Assembly (NCBI RefSeq): GCF_024347655.1
Contig: NZ_AP025514.1
Coordinates: forward strand, 372,001-436,000
Source: Vibrio toranzoniae
Lineage (GTDB): Bacteria; Pseudomonadota; Gammaproteobacteria; Enterobacterales; Vibrionaceae
Direction of reading: 5' to 3'
Length of the DNA: 64,000 nt
Every line of letters begins with the position of its first letter. Positions within the stretch are counted from its first letter, which is position 1. Positions 27,045 through 38,500 of this stretch are shown piece after piece. Under the pieces are notes generated by a model, which was not told the origin of the DNA, ran no database searches, and was given only the letters and a program-made list of their open reading frames with translations. The translations under genes were made by a program, and so were the position numbers.

Positions 27045-27069
27045 TTCTAGAAACAGTGAAACAGATGAA

Positions 27070-27108
27070 AGAGGCGAGTGGCTAATAAACCACTCGCCTC
27101 TTTTTTTT
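27070..27108 (+). terminator. Strong terminator, probably of the lost DUF924 gene
   Basis: GAGGCGAGTGG and CCACTCGCCTC form a perfect 11-bp stem followed by nine T residues. It lies 26 bp after the stop of the DUF924 remnant and downstream of a separate djlA terminator. Confidence 0.88.
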
Positions 27109-27137
27109 CGTTTTAGTTGTGCTCTTAGAGACTGAAA

Positions 27138-27920
27138 TTAGTTTGCTTGGTTAAGTGACCAGTCGTAGTCATAACTGATATTGTTGGTATTCGTTAGTGG
27201 TTTTGTTCGATACTGCTCTAAATATTGAATGAGTTGTTCCTGAGTCCCAAAATCCACTGCAAACCACTCGTAAATCGATGATAGCTGGAGCTTATTGCCT
27301 TCAACCAACACGCCTTTGTCACTATTCACAAACTCAGAGGCTGCTTGTTCTAGTAGAGTTTCGGTGTTGTCAGCCGTAAAGGCTTGAAGTTGTAGGTTAG
27401 GGCAACCTAAACTCGCACAATTTACCGCGTAGTGTGTGCGTGAGTCTTGCCAAATCGGTCTTAGGATCCGGTGTTCAATATCATTAAGTGTCAATGATTT
27501 ACCGTTGACCACGACGACATCATCTCCCCATGGCCCGAAACTAAATAAGCCGCCGAGCTTGGTAATCGACTTGATCGGGTAGGCATCAAGAATTAAATCA
27601 ACAGTCACGGCGTTGTATAGGTTAACCCAATAGGCATATTGTTCCGCTTTTGAATAGTCGAGTGGGTTTACCTGTTCCAACTGTTTGATGTATTGCTTTA
27701 GCTTTGCCTTGTCTGAAGTGTTCACTGCGTTATATCGAACGAGAGCGTGCTGGCCTTGCTTAACTAGATAACTGTCGAGAAATTGCTGCCAGTCTTGATG
27801 TGACACTTGCGCAGGGCTTGTTTCATTACTTTGGTTCCAATAAGGCCAAAGTTCGGATTTAGGTGCCGACCAAGCTAAGGTTGAGCACAGTAGGCTAATA
27901 ATAAAAAGTAGTTGTTTCAT
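27138..27920 (-). CDS. DUF547 domain-containing secreted protein
   Basis: This 260-residue protein has a clear signal peptide (MKQLLFIISLLCSTLAWSA). It carries the DUF547 domain, whose hallmark is AYWVNLYNAVTVDLILDAYP followed by HYAVNCASLGCPNL with two conserved cysteines. The fold resembles papain-like or transglutaminase-like enzymes, but the activity is not established. It is monocistronic, located between the DUF924 remnant and the leu operon and transcribed in the same direction as leu. Function remains unknown. Confidence 0.85.
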   Translation of the reverse strand: MKQLLFIISLLCSTLAWSAPKSELWPYWNQSNETSPAQVSHQDWQQFLDSYLVKQGQHALVRYNAVNTSDKAKLKQYIKQLEQVNPLDYSKAEQYAYWVNLYNAVTVDLILDAYPIKSITKLGGLFSFGPWGDDVVVVNGKSLTLNDIEHRILRPIWQDSRTHYAVNCASLGCPNLQLQAFTADNTETLLEQAASEFVNSDKGVLVEGNKLQLSSIYEWFAVDFGTQEQLIQYLEQYRTKPLTNTNNISYDYDWSLNQAN

Positions 27921-28027
27921 GGCATTCTCCTGATGACTGACTACTAAGACCTTATGCTTTATGATTTTCTTTCATGGCTCTTCAGTTAAACCACAGAGTT
28001 GAGTTTTATAATGATGTTCCGCTAAAT

Positions 28028-28056
28028 AAAAAAGGTTGGCGCTAAGCCAACCTTTT
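28028..28056 (-). terminator. leuABCD operon terminator
   Basis: On the minus strand AAAAGGTTGGC-TTAGC-GCCAACCTTTT is followed by TTATTT, about 55 bp after the leuD stop. Confidence 0.88.
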
Positions 28057-28111
28057 GCATGTTTTTGAAAGCGCTTACTCTATTTCAAGGCTGCGCTAGT
28101 TTGAGACTGCT

Positions 28112-28714
28112 TTATTTTAGGAAGCTAGGGATCTTAGCTTCAAACTCTGAAATTTTATCAGCATGTTGAAGTGTTAGGCCGATGTTGTCCAAACCATTGA
28201 GTAAGCAGTGACGACGGAACTCATCAATTTCAAAGGAGTACTGTTTGCCATTCGCGTTCACTTTCATGGCTTCTAGATCGACAGTGACCTCAGCGCCTTC
28301 GTTCGCTTCTACGAACTGGAATATTTCATCGACTTCCTGTTCTGTAAGGCGAACTGGAACCATTTGATTATTGATTGAGTTACCGTAGAAAATATCGGCA
28401 AAGCTCGGGGCAATAATCACTTGAATACCGTAATCGGCAAGCGCCCAAGGAGCGTGTTCACGAGATGAACCACAACCGAAGTTCTCGCGAGCCAGTAGAA
28501 TAGAGGCGCCTTGATAGCGTGGTGCGTTCATTACAAACTCAGGGTTTGGTTGCTGTCCTGCATCATCTAGGAAGCGCCAATCGTGGAACAAGTGTTTACC
28601 AAAACCAGTACGGTTTACTTTCTGTAGAAACTGCTTTGGAATGATTGCATCAGTATCGATGTTGGCCGTATCTAGAGGAACGACTAATCCGGTGTGTTGT
28701 TGAAAACCTGACAT
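28112..28714 (-). CDS. leuD: 3-isopropylmalate dehydratase small subunit
   Basis: LeuD pairs with LeuC to isomerise 2-isopropylmalate to 3-isopropylmalate in leucine synthesis. The 200-residue protein has the swivel-domain motifs [12 protein letters not shown] and [18 protein letters not shown], which form the substrate pocket opposite the LeuC iron-sulphur cluster. It is the last gene of leuABCD, 14 bp after leuC, followed by a terminator. Confidence 0.97.
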   Translation of the reverse strand: MSGFQQHTGLVVPLDTANIDTDAIIPKQFLQKVNRTGFGKHLFHDWRFLDDAGQQPNPEFVMNAPRYQGASILLARENFGCGSSREHAPWALADYGIQVIIAPSFADIFYGNSINNQMVPVRLTEQEVDEIFQFVEANEGAEVTVDLEAMKVNANGKQYSFEIDEFRRHCLLNGLDNIGLTLQHADKISEFEAKIPSFLK

Positions 28715-28728
28715 GTTAAATCCTCTAA

Positions 28729-30141
28729 TTAAAGTTCACGAATATCGACAAAGTGACCAGCGATCGCTGCTGCTGCGGCCATTGCTGGGCTAACTAGGTG
28801 CGTACGACCATCACGGCCTTGGCGACCTTCAAAGTTACGGTTTGATGTAGAAGCACAGCGCTCTTGTGGACCTAGACGGTCGTTGTTCATTGCAAGACAC
28901 ATAGAACACCCCGGAAGGCGCCATTCGAAGCCTGCTTCTTTGAAGATTGCATCTAAGCCCTCAGCTTCGGCTTGCGCTTTTACTTGTTCTGAACCCGGAA
29001 CAATAAGCGCTTGAACGTGTTTCGCTACTTGGCGACCTTTCGCTACCGCAGCGGCTGCACGCATGTCTTCGATACGAGAGTTAGTACAAGAACCCACGAA
29101 GACTTTGTCTACGTTGTAATCAGATAGCGATTTGCCCGCTTCAAGGCCCATGTAAGCCAGTGCTTTTTCAGCCGAAGCTTTTTCAACAGGATCGGCGAAG
29201 CTTTCTGGTGCTGGGATTGGCGTGTCTACCGAGATAACCTGACCTGGGTTCGTGCCCCAAGTAACTTGCGGTTTGATGTCTGCTGCTTCTAGTGTAACAA
29301 CCGCATCGAACTCTGCATCAGCGTCAGTTTTTAACGTATCCCAGTATTGGATTGCCGCATCTAAATCTTCACCCTCTGGAGAGAATTTACGACCTTTGAT
29401 GTACTCGTAGGTTGTTGCATCTGGAGCAATGAGACCTGCTTTAGCACCTAGCTCGATAGCCATGTTACACACCGTCATACGACCTTCCATCGTAAGGTCG
29501 GTAATCGCCTCACCACAGAATTCCACTACGTAGCCTGTACCGCCAGCGGCTGTTGTTTTACCGATGATCGCTAGCACGATATCTTTTGCAGTAATGCCTG
29601 GAGCAACCTTGCCTTTCACTTCGATCTTCATGGTTTTAGCACGCGCTTGTTTTAGCGTTTGAGTGGCTAGAACGTGCTCAACTTCTGAAGTACCGATACC
29701 GAATGCAAGAGAACCAAATGCACCGTGTGTCGCCGTGTGTGAGTCACCACATACGATGGTCATGCCTGGTAGCGTAATACCTAGCTCAGGGCCCATTACG
29801 TGCACAATACCTTGGTATTTGTGGTTTAGGTCATAAAGCGTTACACCAAACTCTTCACAGTTCTTTGACAGCGTTTCCATTTGGATACGAGCCATCTCGC
29901 CAGAAGCGTTGATGTCTTTGGTTTGTGTCGAAACGTTATGATCCATGGTTGCAAATGTTTTGCTAACCTGGCGAACTTTTCGACCTTTTTCTCGAAGGCC
30001 ATCAAAGGCTTGAGGTGACGTTACTTCGTGGACTAAGTGACGATCGATATAAAGAATGGGCGTTTCGCCTTCTGCTGCTACTGCAACGTGAGCGTCATAA
30101 ACTTTCTCGTATAAGGTTTTTGCTTGCTGGTTTGTCGACAT
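28729..30141 (-). CDS. leuC: 3-isopropylmalate dehydratase large subunit
   Basis: LeuC is the aconitase-type subunit that holds the 4Fe-4S cluster. In its 470 residues the cluster cysteines lie in [14 protein letters not shown] (about 344-357) and [13 protein letters not shown] (about 408-420). [13 protein letters not shown] is the substrate-binding segment near 131-143. Length is close to the E. coli 466. It is the third gene of the leu operon, between leuB (117 bp upstream) and leuD. Confidence 0.98.
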   Translation of the reverse strand: MSTNQQAKTLYEKVYDAHVAVAAEGETPILYIDRHLVHEVTSPQAFDGLREKGRKVRQVSKTFATMDHNVSTQTKDINASGEMARIQMETLSKNCEEFGVTLYDLNHKYQGIVHVMGPELGITLPGMTIVCGDSHTATHGAFGSLAFGIGTSEVEHVLATQTLKQARAKTMKIEVKGKVAPGITAKDIVLAIIGKTTAAGGTGYVVEFCGEAITDLTMEGRMTVCNMAIELGAKAGLIAPDATTYEYIKGRKFSPEGEDLDAAIQYWDTLKTDADAEFDAVVTLEAADIKPQVTWGTNPGQVISVDTPIPAPESFADPVEKASAEKALAYMGLEAGKSLSDYNVDKVFVGSCTNSRIEDMRAAAAVAKGRQVAKHVQALIVPGSEQVKAQAEAEGLDAIFKEAGFEWRLPGCSMCLAMNNDRLGPQERCASTSNRNFEGRQGRDGRTHLVSPAMAAAAAIAGHFVDIREL

Positions 30142-30258
30142 AGCTTTTCTTCCTTGGGAGCATCAGTCCCAGTGTGTGTGTCGAGCCAAGTCATGTGATT
30201 TGAGCTGACTTGGCTTGATATTATTCTTATGTACTTGCTTAATTCTAGAGCGTCTAGC

Positions 30259-31359
<1,101 letters not shown>

Positions 31360-31446
31360 TTAATTCTTGTTACTGAGCTATGACAGCTCTTTAAAATTTT
31401 GTCCCTAAAGCCAATAACATTGGCTCTAGGGCTCTGTTATTGGATA

Positions 31447-32994
31447 TTAAACTGTCGCGATTCTTTGCTGTTTCATTTCTGCGATGGTGTCTGCGCGCTG
31501 AATACTATTAATAACGTGCAGTAGCGCTTGACCAGAAGCTTCAACGATATCGGTTGAAACGCCCGTACCGTGGTACTTGCGGCCTTTATAGTTAGCAATA
31601 ATATCGGCTTGGCCTAAACCATCTTCGCCTTCACCTTTTGCGGTTAGGTCGAATTTGTCTAGTACGATTTCATAACCCGTTAAGCGGTAGATGCATTGGT
31701 ATAAGGCATCAACAGGGCCGTTACCAACAGCCGCTTCGCATTTCTCTTCATCTCCACATTGCAGTTTGATGCTGGTGGTGGACATAACACTACCAGATTG
31801 TACGCTTAGGTAATTCAGTTTATAGAAGTCGTCTTCATCACGTAGGTTTGCGAAGTGCATTAGTGCTTCTAGGTCGTAATCGAACACTTGGCCTTTGCGG
31901 TCAGCAAGCTTTAAGAAGTCTTCGTACAATGAATCTAGGTTGTACTCATTGTCTTTGTAACCCATAGCGTCCATGTGGCTCTTAACGGCAGCACGGCCAC
32001 TGCGGCTTGTTAGGTTCAATGCCTTGTTTTTCAAGCCAATAGACTCAGGGGTCATGATCTCATAAGTGTTTTTGTTCTTTAGCATGCCATCTTGGTGAAT
32101 GCCTGAAGAGTGGCTGAATGCGTTAGCACCAACGATAGCTTTGTTGTCTTGAATTGGCATATGGCAAAGCTGGCTAACCAACTTACTGGTACGGTGAATC
32201 TCTTTATGATCCAAACCAGTATGAACACCCAAAAGCTCTTGGCGAGTTTTGATGATCATCGCGACTTCTTCTAAAGAACAGTTACCCGCACGTTCACCAA
32301 TACCGTTAATCGTGCCTTCAATTTGGCGAGCACCCGCTTGTACCGCCGCAATGGAGTTAGCAACCGACATTCCTAAGTCATCGTGGCAGTGCACCGAGAT
32401 GATGGCTTTATCAATGTTTGGAACTCGGTTGAATAGGGTTTGGATAATACCGCCAAACTCATTAGGCACTGTGTAGCCTACCGTGTCTGGAATGTTGATG
32501 GTTTTCGCGCCCGCGTTGATGGCGGCTTCCACCATGCGACATAGGTTATCAATTGGAGTGCGGCCTGCATCTTCACAAGAGAACTCAACATCATCAGTGT
32601 AGTTACGAGCGTGTTTAACGGCTTTAACTGCCATCTCAACCACATCGTCATAGCTACGACGTAGCTTATCTTGCACGTGAACTGTTGAGGTTGAAATGAA
32701 GGTATGGATACGGAATTGATCTGCGACTTTTAGTGCTTCTGCAGCGGCATCTATATCCTTGGCAACGGCACGAGAAAGCGCACAAATTCGGCTATCTTTG
32801 ATGTGTTTCGCAATCGTTTGAACCGATTCGAAATCACCGGGAGAAGAAACTGGGAAGCCAGCCTCAATAACGTCCACACCCAGCCTCTCAAGAGCGTAAG
32901 CGATCTGTAACTTCTCTTTTACCGTGAGACTTGCTGCAAGAGCTTGCTCGCCGTCACGTAAGGTCGTATCAAAAATTATTACTTGATCGTTCAT
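31447..32994 (-). CDS. leuA: 2-isopropylmalate synthase
   Basis: LeuA condenses acetyl-CoA with 2-oxoisovalerate, the committed step to leucine. The 515-residue protein has the TIM-barrel [14 protein letters not shown] motif at 9-22, metal-binding [14 protein letters not shown] (about 201-214) and the feedback-sensing C-terminal domain (about 390-515). It is the first structural gene of leuABCD and is preceded by a leader with attenuator and leader peptide, so leucine controls both its transcription and, by family knowledge, its activity. Confidence 0.98.
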   Translation of the reverse strand: MNDQVIIFDTTLRDGEQALAASLTVKEKLQIAYALERLGVDVIEAGFPVSSPGDFESVQTIAKHIKDSRICALSRAVAKDIDAAAEALKVADQFRIHTFISTSTVHVQDKLRRSYDDVVEMAVKAVKHARNYTDDVEFSCEDAGRTPIDNLCRMVEAAINAGAKTINIPDTVGYTVPNEFGGIIQTLFNRVPNIDKAIISVHCHDDLGMSVANSIAAVQAGARQIEGTINGIGERAGNCSLEEVAMIIKTRQELLGVHTGLDHKEIHRTSKLVSQLCHMPIQDNKAIVGANAFSHSSGIHQDGMLKNKNTYEIMTPESIGLKNKALNLTSRSGRAAVKSHMDAMGYKDNEYNLDSLYEDFLKLADRKGQVFDYDLEALMHFANLRDEDDFYKLNYLSVQSGSVMSTTSIKLQCGDEEKCEAAVGNGPVDALYQCIYRLTGYEIVLDKFDLTAKGEGEDGLGQADIIANYKGRKYHGTGVSTDIVEASGQALLHVINSIQRADTIAEMKQQRIATV

Positions 32995-33130
32995 GGGTGC
33001 TTCCTTATATCGACAATAAATCGATTGCTATCCAAATTATTATTAAGAATGATGTTCTTTTAAAAGTGCCAGTTACAAAAAAACCCGCTCAGCGCGGGTT
33101 TTAATATTTGTGTAGTTCTTGACCCACAAC
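32995..33130 (-). promoter_or_regulatory. leu attenuator region
   Basis: Between leuL and leuA a terminator hairpin (33081-33101, AAACCCGC/GCGGGTTT) is followed on the minus strand by seven T residues. Its 5' arm ACCCGCGC (plus-strand 33092-33099) is a perfect 8-nt complement of GCGCGGGT at the end of leuL (33133-33140). The two pairings exclude each other, giving terminator and antiterminator states. Ribosome stalling at leuL leucine codons would choose between them. Confidence 0.8.
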
Positions 33131-33193
33131 TTACCCGCGCGATTGGTTCACGATAAGGAGAAGTTTCAGCAGTCGAGAAGAAGAAAAAATCAT
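33131..33193 (-). CDS. leuL: leu operon leader peptide
   Basis: A 20-codon frame reads MIFSSSRLLKLLLIVNQSRG. Five of its codons are leucine within a six-codon window (CTG CTG AAA CTT CTC CTT), as expected of a leucine attenuation leader. It lies just downstream of a candidate promoter and upstream of a terminator hairpin before leuA. The ribosome-binding site is weak (GGA about 12 bp upstream). The same frame is open further upstream, but only this ATG lies within the predicted transcript. Confidence 0.82.
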   Translation of the reverse strand: MIFSSSRLLKLLLIVNQSRG

Positions 33194-33227
33194 TACACAA
33201 ATATCCGTAAATAAACTGTTAACACCA

Positions 33228-33256
33228 TATTTACCGCAATTTATTCTGAGCGTCAA
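33228..33256 (-). promoter_or_regulatory. Candidate leu operon promoter
   Basis: On the minus strand TTGACG and TAAATA are separated by 17 bp, about 35 bp before the leuL start. The -35 is strong and the -10 weak (three or four of six). Confidence 0.5.
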
Positions 33257-33461
33257 ACGAGAAAATCCAATATCAGTGTGCTTTGGTGGTGTTTTTGTTT
33301 GGTTTGTGCTGTTTTTTGTTTCCATGTTAGATGTATCGACTGATTGGTGGTTTTGTACTGGCGGGTTAGTTTATCGATTGGCTTATGTATAGGTTAAAAC
33401 TTTGTAGTAAATCTTTTTGTCGGAACGATTCATCACTAAATCGAATGTATGAGCAAATTAA

Positions 33462-33477
33462 TTAATCAATCGATTAA
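33462..33477. promoter_or_regulatory. Upstream TetR-type operator, copy 1
   Basis: TTAATC-AATC-GATTAA: 6-bp half-sites with a 4-bp spacer, the same architecture and half-sites as copy 2. Its start lies exactly 63 bp before that of copy 2, six helical turns. Confidence 0.6.
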
Positions 33478-33519
33478 ATAGTGAGTAATTAATGTTCTAC
33501 TACTGTGTTGATTTATCCC

Positions 33520-33543
33520 TATAATTAATCGTGTGATTAATTA
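33520..33543. promoter_or_regulatory. TetR-type operator copy 2 overlapping a -10 element
   Basis: A perfect 22-bp palindrome TAATTAATC-GTGT-GATTAATTA lies at 33522-33543, 15 bp before the TetR start codon. A perfect TATAAT at 33520-33525 overlaps its left edge, so a bound repressor would block RNA polymerase. No good -35 was found at the right distance. Confidence 0.68.
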
Positions 33544-33558
33544 ATAGGATAGGTCTCA

Positions 33559-34221
33559 ATGATGGCAGCGCGTAAAGCAGGACGACCTCAACAAAACCTT
33601 GATGTCAGGCAGCTACTCATCGAGCACGCTCGAGATCTGTTCGTTATTCAACCTTACGATAAAGTCTCGACACGTTTAATTGCAGAGCGTGCTGGAGTGA
33701 ACATTGCGATGATCCGTTACTACTTTGGCAATAAAGCCGGATTGTTTGAAGCGATGCTGCGTGAAACGCTACGTCCGATGCAAATACAGATGCAGAAGTT
33801 GGTGACAGAGAGCAGCCATGAGAATTTTCTTGATTTAATGCGAACTTATTATAAAGAGATGGTTAAGGTGCCTAAGTTTCCTCGCTTGATTGCCCAAGTG
33901 ATGAATATGCCTCCCTCTGAGGTTCAAAGAGAGTTGTTAGAAAAAGTATTTCAGGATGTGGCTAAGCCAGCCCAAGATGTCATCTTTGAAAAGTTAGTCG
34001 AGCAGGGCATATTGAAGAAGAACATGGATCCAAAACTGTGTCGCGTTTCGTACATTAGCCTGATGGTATTTCCTTTTATCGCACCGCCACCTTTGTTAGC
34101 GATCCACGGTATTGAGCTTAACGAAGCCTTTCTTAATCGTTTAATTGAACACAACATTCAATTGATGACCGAAGGCTTTATCAATGTATCTAGCGCTACT
34201 CCCTTGCAGGAATCAAGATAA
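33559..34221 (+). CDS. TetR-family transcriptional regulator
   Basis: This 220-residue protein has an N-terminal TetR helix-turn-helix (about 15-60, with VSTRLIAERAGVNIAMIRYY and FGNKAGLFEAML) and a helical ligand-binding C-terminal domain of unknown specificity. Translation could start at 33559 or at the next ATG, 33562. Its stop overlaps the ATG of the RND adaptor gene by one base. It heads a tetR-adaptor-pump operon and probably represses it through the two palindromes just upstream. The inducing compound is unknown. Confidence 0.92.
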   Translation: MMAARKAGRPQQNLDVRQLLIEHARDLFVIQPYDKVSTRLIAERAGVNIAMIRYYFGNKAGLFEAMLRETLRPMQIQMQKLVTESSHENFLDLMRTYYKEMVKVPKFPRLIAQVMNMPPSEVQRELLEKVFQDVAKPAQDVIFEKLVEQGILKKNMDPKLCRVSYISLMVFPFIAPPPLLAIHGIELNEAFLNRLIEHNIQLMTEGFINVSSATPLQESR

Positions 34222-35558
34222 TGAAAATAAGTAAAAAACTCCTCTTTTTTCCAGCACTAGCAGTTGGTGTTATTGGTTTGGTGGTTGCGATTAATTTTAA
34301 GCTTGATCCGCCGACTAAACCCGCGGGAGATAGGGCTCGTTTAGTCGAAACGGTCAGCTTAGAACAACAGATGATCGCGCCGTTGGCGGTGGGCTTTGGC
34401 AGAGTGGTGCCTAAGGTTGAATGGAAAGCGATTGCCGAGGTGACAGGGCAGATTGTGTACCGTCATCCTGATCTAGAAAAGGGCCAAATTATTGCAGCGG
34501 GTACTGAGGTACTAAAGATCGACCCTTTGGATTACGAGTTAAAGTTGGTGCAAGCTGAAGCGGATCTTAAATCAAGCCAGACCTCACTCGCGAAGTTGAA
34601 TCAAGAAGAAGACAACCTTAAGCAGACTCTTAAGATCGAAAAGAATCGTTTAGTGATCAGTAACAAAGAGCTGCAACGTAAACAGGATCTTCGTAAGAAA
34701 GGGCTTACCTCGCAATCGGATGTCGATCTACAACAACAAAGCGCCCTCTCTCAACAGAAGTTGGTGTTAGATATACAGAACCAAATCGCTTTGATGCCAG
34801 ATGAAAAGCGCGTCGCGGAAGCGGTGATTAAGGTTAATGTATCTAAAGTGAAAGAGGCGCAACGTTCTTTGGATAAAACGGCCATCACTTTGCCGAGATC
34901 CATGCGAATCGCTCAGGTTGATATTGAACAAAACCAAGTGGTTAATCTTCAGCAAGAGATGTTTGTTGCTCACGGGATTTACGTTATGGAAGTTGAGGCG
35001 CAACTCTCTATTCACGATATGCAAACTTTAGCCTCAAGCTTTACTCAGTTCCCTCGTGATGCAGCAGGCATTCCTAACCCTTACCAAGTGCCGATTAAAG
35101 CGACGATCCAGATGAATAGTGGCAGCTTGAATCTGAGCTGGCCTGCGAAAGTCGCAAGAATCAGTGAAACCGTTGATGAAAACCAAGCCACAGCGGGGAT
35201 CATTCTTGAAATCAATCAAGATTATTCAGCCCTACAGCCAAGCAGTGCCACCCCATTAGTGAATGGTATGTTCGTCAAAGCGGAGATTGAAGGTATGGCG
35301 AACCTGAGTTGGGTTGTACCTGAGCGTGCTTTGCATGGCGATAAGATTTATCTGATGGATGACAGCCAACGTTTGCAAGTGGTGAGTGTTGAAGTGCTGT
35401 ATCGCAGAGACAACCAAGTGGTTGTGAGTGGCGAGCTACAAGCCGGAGACAAGCTGATTCTTAATGATGTTCTGCCTGCTATTGAAGGTATGTTATTGAA
35501 AGAGTCTCGTCCAAATGATGATGACCTTTCCGCTGATACTGAGGAGAGCGTCTCATGA
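34221..35558 (+). CDS. RND efflux periplasmic adaptor subunit
   Basis: This 445-residue membrane-fusion protein (HlyD/AcrA-like) links an RND pump to an outer-membrane channel. It has one N-terminal transmembrane anchor (LLFFPALAVGVIGLVVAI) and no lipobox cysteine, unlike AcrA. A lipoyl-like segment (IAEVTGQIVYRHPDLEKGQI, about 74-93) flanks a coiled-coil hairpin (about 115-200) rich in Gln, Leu and Lys. The C-terminal part forms the beta-barrel. It overlaps tetR by one base and the pump gene by four, indicating tight coupling. No outer-membrane factor gene is nearby. Confidence 0.92.
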   Translation: MKISKKLLFFPALAVGVIGLVVAINFKLDPPTKPAGDRARLVETVSLEQQMIAPLAVGFGRVVPKVEWKAIAEVTGQIVYRHPDLEKGQIIAAGTEVLKIDPLDYELKLVQAEADLKSSQTSLAKLNQEEDNLKQTLKIEKNRLVISNKELQRKQDLRKKGLTSQSDVDLQQQSALSQQKLVLDIQNQIALMPDEKRVAEAVIKVNVSKVKEAQRSLDKTAITLPRSMRIAQVDIEQNQVVNLQQEMFVAHGIYVMEVEAQLSIHDMQTLASSFTQFPRDAAGIPNPYQVPIKATIQMNSGSLNLSWPAKVARISETVDENQATAGIILEINQDYSALQPSSATPLVNGMFVKAEIEGMANLSWVVPERALHGDKIYLMDDSQRLQVVSVEVLYRRDNQVVVSGELQAGDKLILNDVLPAIEGMLLKESRPNDDDLSADTEESVS

Positions 35559-38500
35559 TCAAGTTCTTCTCTAGGCACCCAACCGCCGCTAATTTGTTGA
35601 TGCTTGGGTTGCTGATCATGGGTTTGGCTTCTTTGTCCACCATCAAGCGCGAAACCTTCCCCGCGTATGATCCACCTTATATTATGGCGGCGATTGTCTA
35701 TCCCGGCGCTTCGCCACAAGAAGTAGAAGAGAGCTTGTGTGTAAGAATGGAAGACGCGGTCGATGGCTTGGCTAACATTGAAGAAACTCAGTGTGAAGCG
35801 ATCGAAGGCAGTGCCCGTTTAATCCTCAAGTTGAATGAGAAAGCAGATATCGGTCGAATGCTGGTGGACGTGCAAACTCAGATCAACTCGATCAATGACT
35901 TTCCTACTGAGATTGAATCACCAGTCGTACAAGAGTTGGATTGGAACGAACCGGTTGTTGATATCGCGATTACTGCAGAAACCTCATGGCCAGAACTTAA
36001 GGCATACGCGGAAGATCTAAAGCGCACCATCAAGCTCGATTATGACGTTTCATTAGTTGAAGTCAGTGGCTTTTCCGATCATCAATATCGTGTGGAACTG
36101 GATACCCAAGCCATTCGTCAGTTAGGTTTGAGTGTTGGAGATATTGCCGATCAGATTGGTCGTCAAAACGTAAAACTGCCTAGTGGTAACGTTGAAACGC
36201 CAGATAAAAACTTCCTGATTCGTTTTGATGAAAGACGAATTACACCTGTTGAACTGGAAAGCATTGTGGTTGGATCGGCGCCGAATGGTTCAGTGATCCG
36301 TTTACGAGATATTGCCAAGATAACCGATCGCTTTGAACTTGATGAGCAAAAAGTGTTATTTGATGGCAAACCATCGGCTCTGTTAAAGATCAGCAAGAAC
36401 AAAGAAGATGATGCGCTACGAATTAAAGAAAACGTAACGCGATTCGTAGAAGATCAAAGTGCGATTGCTCCTGATGGCGTGACACTGCAAATGACCAATG
36501 ATCTCTCGTCGGTACTTTGGGATCGTTTAACCATGATGGTACGCAATGGCTGGCAAGGTATTGTGCTAGTGTTTGCCACTATGTGGCTGTTCTTCAGTTT
36601 ACGCTACTCGTTCTGGGTGGCGGCTGGCCTGCCGGTAGCCTTCCTTGGAGGCTTGTTTTTGATGGCCAATCTTGGCTTGTCGATCAACATCATGTCTCTA
36701 GTCGGCTTGTTGATGGCGATCGGTATTATGATGGATGACGCCATAGTAATAGCCGAATCGATCGCCTCCCATTTAGAGCGGGGACAAAACGTTGATGACG
36801 CGGTATACAACGGCGTTAAGAAAGTGCTCCCCGGTGTGTTGTCTTCTTTCCTAACCACAGTCTGTATTTTCGGTAGTTTACTATTCCTTGATGGGGAAAT
36901 GGGCGCGGTGCTTAAAGCCGTACCTCAAGTGCTTATTTTGGTGCTCTCCTTGAGCTTGATTGAAGCCTTTCTTATTCTGCCAAACCACTTATCTCATTCA
37001 TTACATAAAGAAAAAAATGATAAGCCAGCGCTGCGCTTCAAAGTGGTGCTGCTAGAGAAATTCGAGAACTTCCGTAATACCACTTTGATGAACATGGTCG
37101 AGAAGGTCGTGATATTCCGCTACGCCTTTATGGGCGGGGTGATTACCTTATTGCTTTTATCTATCTCTTTGATTGCTGGTGGGGTTGTGAAATTTCAGCC
37201 TTTCCCTGAGTTGGATGGCGATATTGCCGAGGCACGTATCATTCTTCCGCCGGGCGCATCACTCTCTCAAACCGAGAGAGTGGTCGACAAAATCATTGCG
37301 TCTGCTGAACGTTTGAACGCCCAGTGGAGCGAAGAGGTCGAAGAAGGCAACACACTGGTTGAGCACATCACCAGCCAATTCAATGCCAACGCAGATGCTA
37401 ATGAATCAGGCCCGCACTTGGCCACAGTGCGTTTAGACTTACGTGGATCTGAGAGCCGTAACACGGTTATCGATGACTTCATTGATGCGTGGCGAGAGGA
37501 TATTGGTGATCTGGCCGATCCTATTTCATTGGTGTTCAAGCAGCCTACTATGGGGCCGGGCGGTCGTTCGATTGAAATTCGCGCCAAACATGATGACCTA
37601 AGTGCATTGAAATCGGCTTCTTTGGATATTCAGGAATACCTCAATCAGTTTGATGGCGTGCACGGCGTGCTGGATGACATGCGCATGGGTAAAGAAGAGA
37701 TCTTAGTGAAGCTGCGTCCGGGCGCTGAAACCTACAACGTGAATGGGCAGATGATTGCTTCCCAATTACGTGCTGCCTTCTTTGGTCAGACCGCAGATGA
37801 GATTCAAATTGGGGTTGAGAATATCTCGATCGAAGTGCGTCTTGATAAAGAGCAAGCCGGTGATTTACAACAACTGGCTAATTTCCCAATCATCACGGCT
37901 GATGGCAGTCAAATCCCGTTGGCGGCATTGGCAACGTTAGATTTTCAACGTAACTATGTGCGAATCCAACGTATTGATGGGCTGAGAACCATCAGTATCT
38001 TTGGTGACATAGATAATAAGAAGGCGAGCTCTTCCGCGATTTTGGCTCAGTTCCAAAAAGAAGAAGCGGCTAAGCTGATTCAAAAATACCCGGGCTTACG
38101 TTTTGATTTCGAAGGCGAAGCTAAAGATGCCGCTAAGACTGGAGCTTCGATGGGCAAAGGCTTCTTACTCGGCTTATTCGGTGTGTTTGCGATTCTTAGT
38201 TATCAGTTCCGAAGCTACTTGGAACCTGTGGTCGTGATGTTGGCGATTCCACTGGCGTTCATTGGTGTTGTTGTTGGTCACTGGTTGTTAGGTCATGCAT
38301 TGAGTATGCCAAGCATGATGGGCTTTGTGTCGCTCGCAGGGATCGTGGTCAATGATTCGATCTTGTTGGTGCAATACATACGTCACCATGTCGATGAAGG
38401 GGATAGCGTGCATGATTCGGTTGTTAAAGCCAGCCGTGAACGTTTCCGTGCGGTATTTTTAACGTCTATGACCACCGCTGCCGGTTTGCTACCGCTATTA

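Larger units (their letters stand above)
33257..33558. other. Intergenic region between leu and tetR promoters
   Basis: About 300 bp of AT-rich DNA separate the divergent leu leader and the TetR gene. It holds the two operator palindromes listed separately. I see no gene or RNA. Confidence 0.6.
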
